Source: Oceanimonas smirnovii ATCC BAA-899
GTDB taxonomy: Bacteria > Pseudomonadota > Gammaproteobacteria > Enterobacterales > Aeromonadaceae
Reading direction: 5' to 3'
Assembly (NCBI RefSeq): GCF_000381965.1
Contig: NZ_KB908456.1
Location: 1-64,000, forward strand
DNA length: 64,000 nt
Below the pieces are notes generated by a model. The model was not told where the DNA came from. It made no database searches and worked only from the letters and a program-made list of their open reading frames with translations. Below are positions 63,813-64,000 of the stretch, in pieces; position 1 is the first letter of the stretch, and each line of letters starts with the position of its first letter. The position numbers and the translations under genes were made by a program.

Positions 63813-64000
63813 ATGATGAGCAGCAAAACACAAAACGAACTGGAGCACCGGCTGCTGGCGGTGGCGGAAGACTGCCGCCAGCGCTTTTTGCATTCGGTAA
63901 ACACGCTGGATGCCACTCTGGCCGCCAGGCTGGCTACTTTGCCCCCTGATGAATGGGCCGACGACGCCGCGCTGAGCGCCTGGCCCCAGCTGCAACCTCA
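63813..64000 (+). CDS. Hypothetical protein, 5' part only (cut by window end)
   Basis: ATG 63813 (or the next ATG at 63816) opens a frame that runs off the window. The visible 62 residues are hydrophilic and helical (SSKTQNELEHRLLAVAEDC, then RQRFLHSVNTLDATLAARL), without a signal peptide. GGAA lies close upstream. I do not recognise it; codon usage resembles neighbouring genes. It follows dusC after the heptamer-repeat element. Confidence 0.55.
   Translation, partial: MMSSKTQNELEHRLLAVAEDCRQRFLHSVNTLDATLAARLATLPPDEWADDAALSAWPQLQP

Overview
The window looks like a chromosomal segment of a moderately GC-rich, halotolerant gammaproteobacterium. Nearly every gene is a core gammaproteobacterial gene. 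Several gene orders match enterics and aeromonads: gyrA/ubiG-nrdA-nrdB-yfaE, ybaN-apt-dnaX-ybaB-recR and yohJ-yohK-cdd. An ectABC-ask osmolyte operon and a BCCT transporter point to a brackish or marine lifestyle. An Aeromonadales genus such as Oceanimonas, Oceanisphaera or Zobellella is my best guess; this is inference from gene content, not a database match. I see no insertion sequence, prophage, integron or CRISPR array.

Layout. 0-3 kb: a tRNA-Asn with its terminator, a GGDEF-EAL protein whose signature motifs are both degenerate (CsrD-like), a hypothetical gene and a LiuR-like MerR regulator. 3-10 kb (minus strand): serC-hisC-aroA and gyrA. 10-15 kb (plus strand): ubiG, then nrdA-nrdB-yfaE behind a control region with candidate NrdR boxes and a perfect DnaA box. 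15-22 kb: small accessory genes, an ABC1/UbiB-family kinase, a CBS4-PAS-GGDEF-EAL sensor, an ECF sigma/RskA anti-sigma pair and a DUF3455 secreted protein. 22-31 kb (minus strand): recC-recB-recD, each overlapping the next by 4 bases. 31-36 kb: a BCCT transporter convergent with an MscS-type channel, an uncharacterised partner, GlpM and DUF3087 proteins. 36-43 kb: yegD, a soluble double-PAS chemoreceptor, rplY and hrpA. 43-52.6 kb (minus strand): a SlyB-like lipoprotein, an MFS transporter, a membrane protein, ybjD, ppiC, and ask-ectC-ectB-ectA. 53-64 kb: a TPR membrane protein, maoP, sbcB, yohJ-yohK-cdd, then recR-ybaB-dnaX-apt-ybaN on the minus strand, dusC, and a gene cut by the window end.

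How the genes fit together. DNA replication and repair are heavily represented: GyrA, RecBCD, exonuclease I, RecR-YbaB, DnaX, an OLD-family nuclease, and ribonucleotide reductase for dNTP supply. Osmoadaptation is the second theme: ectoine synthesis with its own aspartokinase, BCCT uptake and MscS release. Signalling includes two c-di-GMP-type proteins, one apparently inactive and one with intact motifs, plus a chemoreceptor and an ECF sigma system.

Most interesting non-gene signals. (1) A complete programmed -1 frameshift cassette inside dnaX. (2) A family of 7-base tandem repeats, often paired as inverted arms, at four or more intergenic sites. (3) A dispersed element with related ends between serC and hisC and between ectC and ask. 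(4) Two tiny genes with their own translation and termination signals, encoding 29 and 27 residues.
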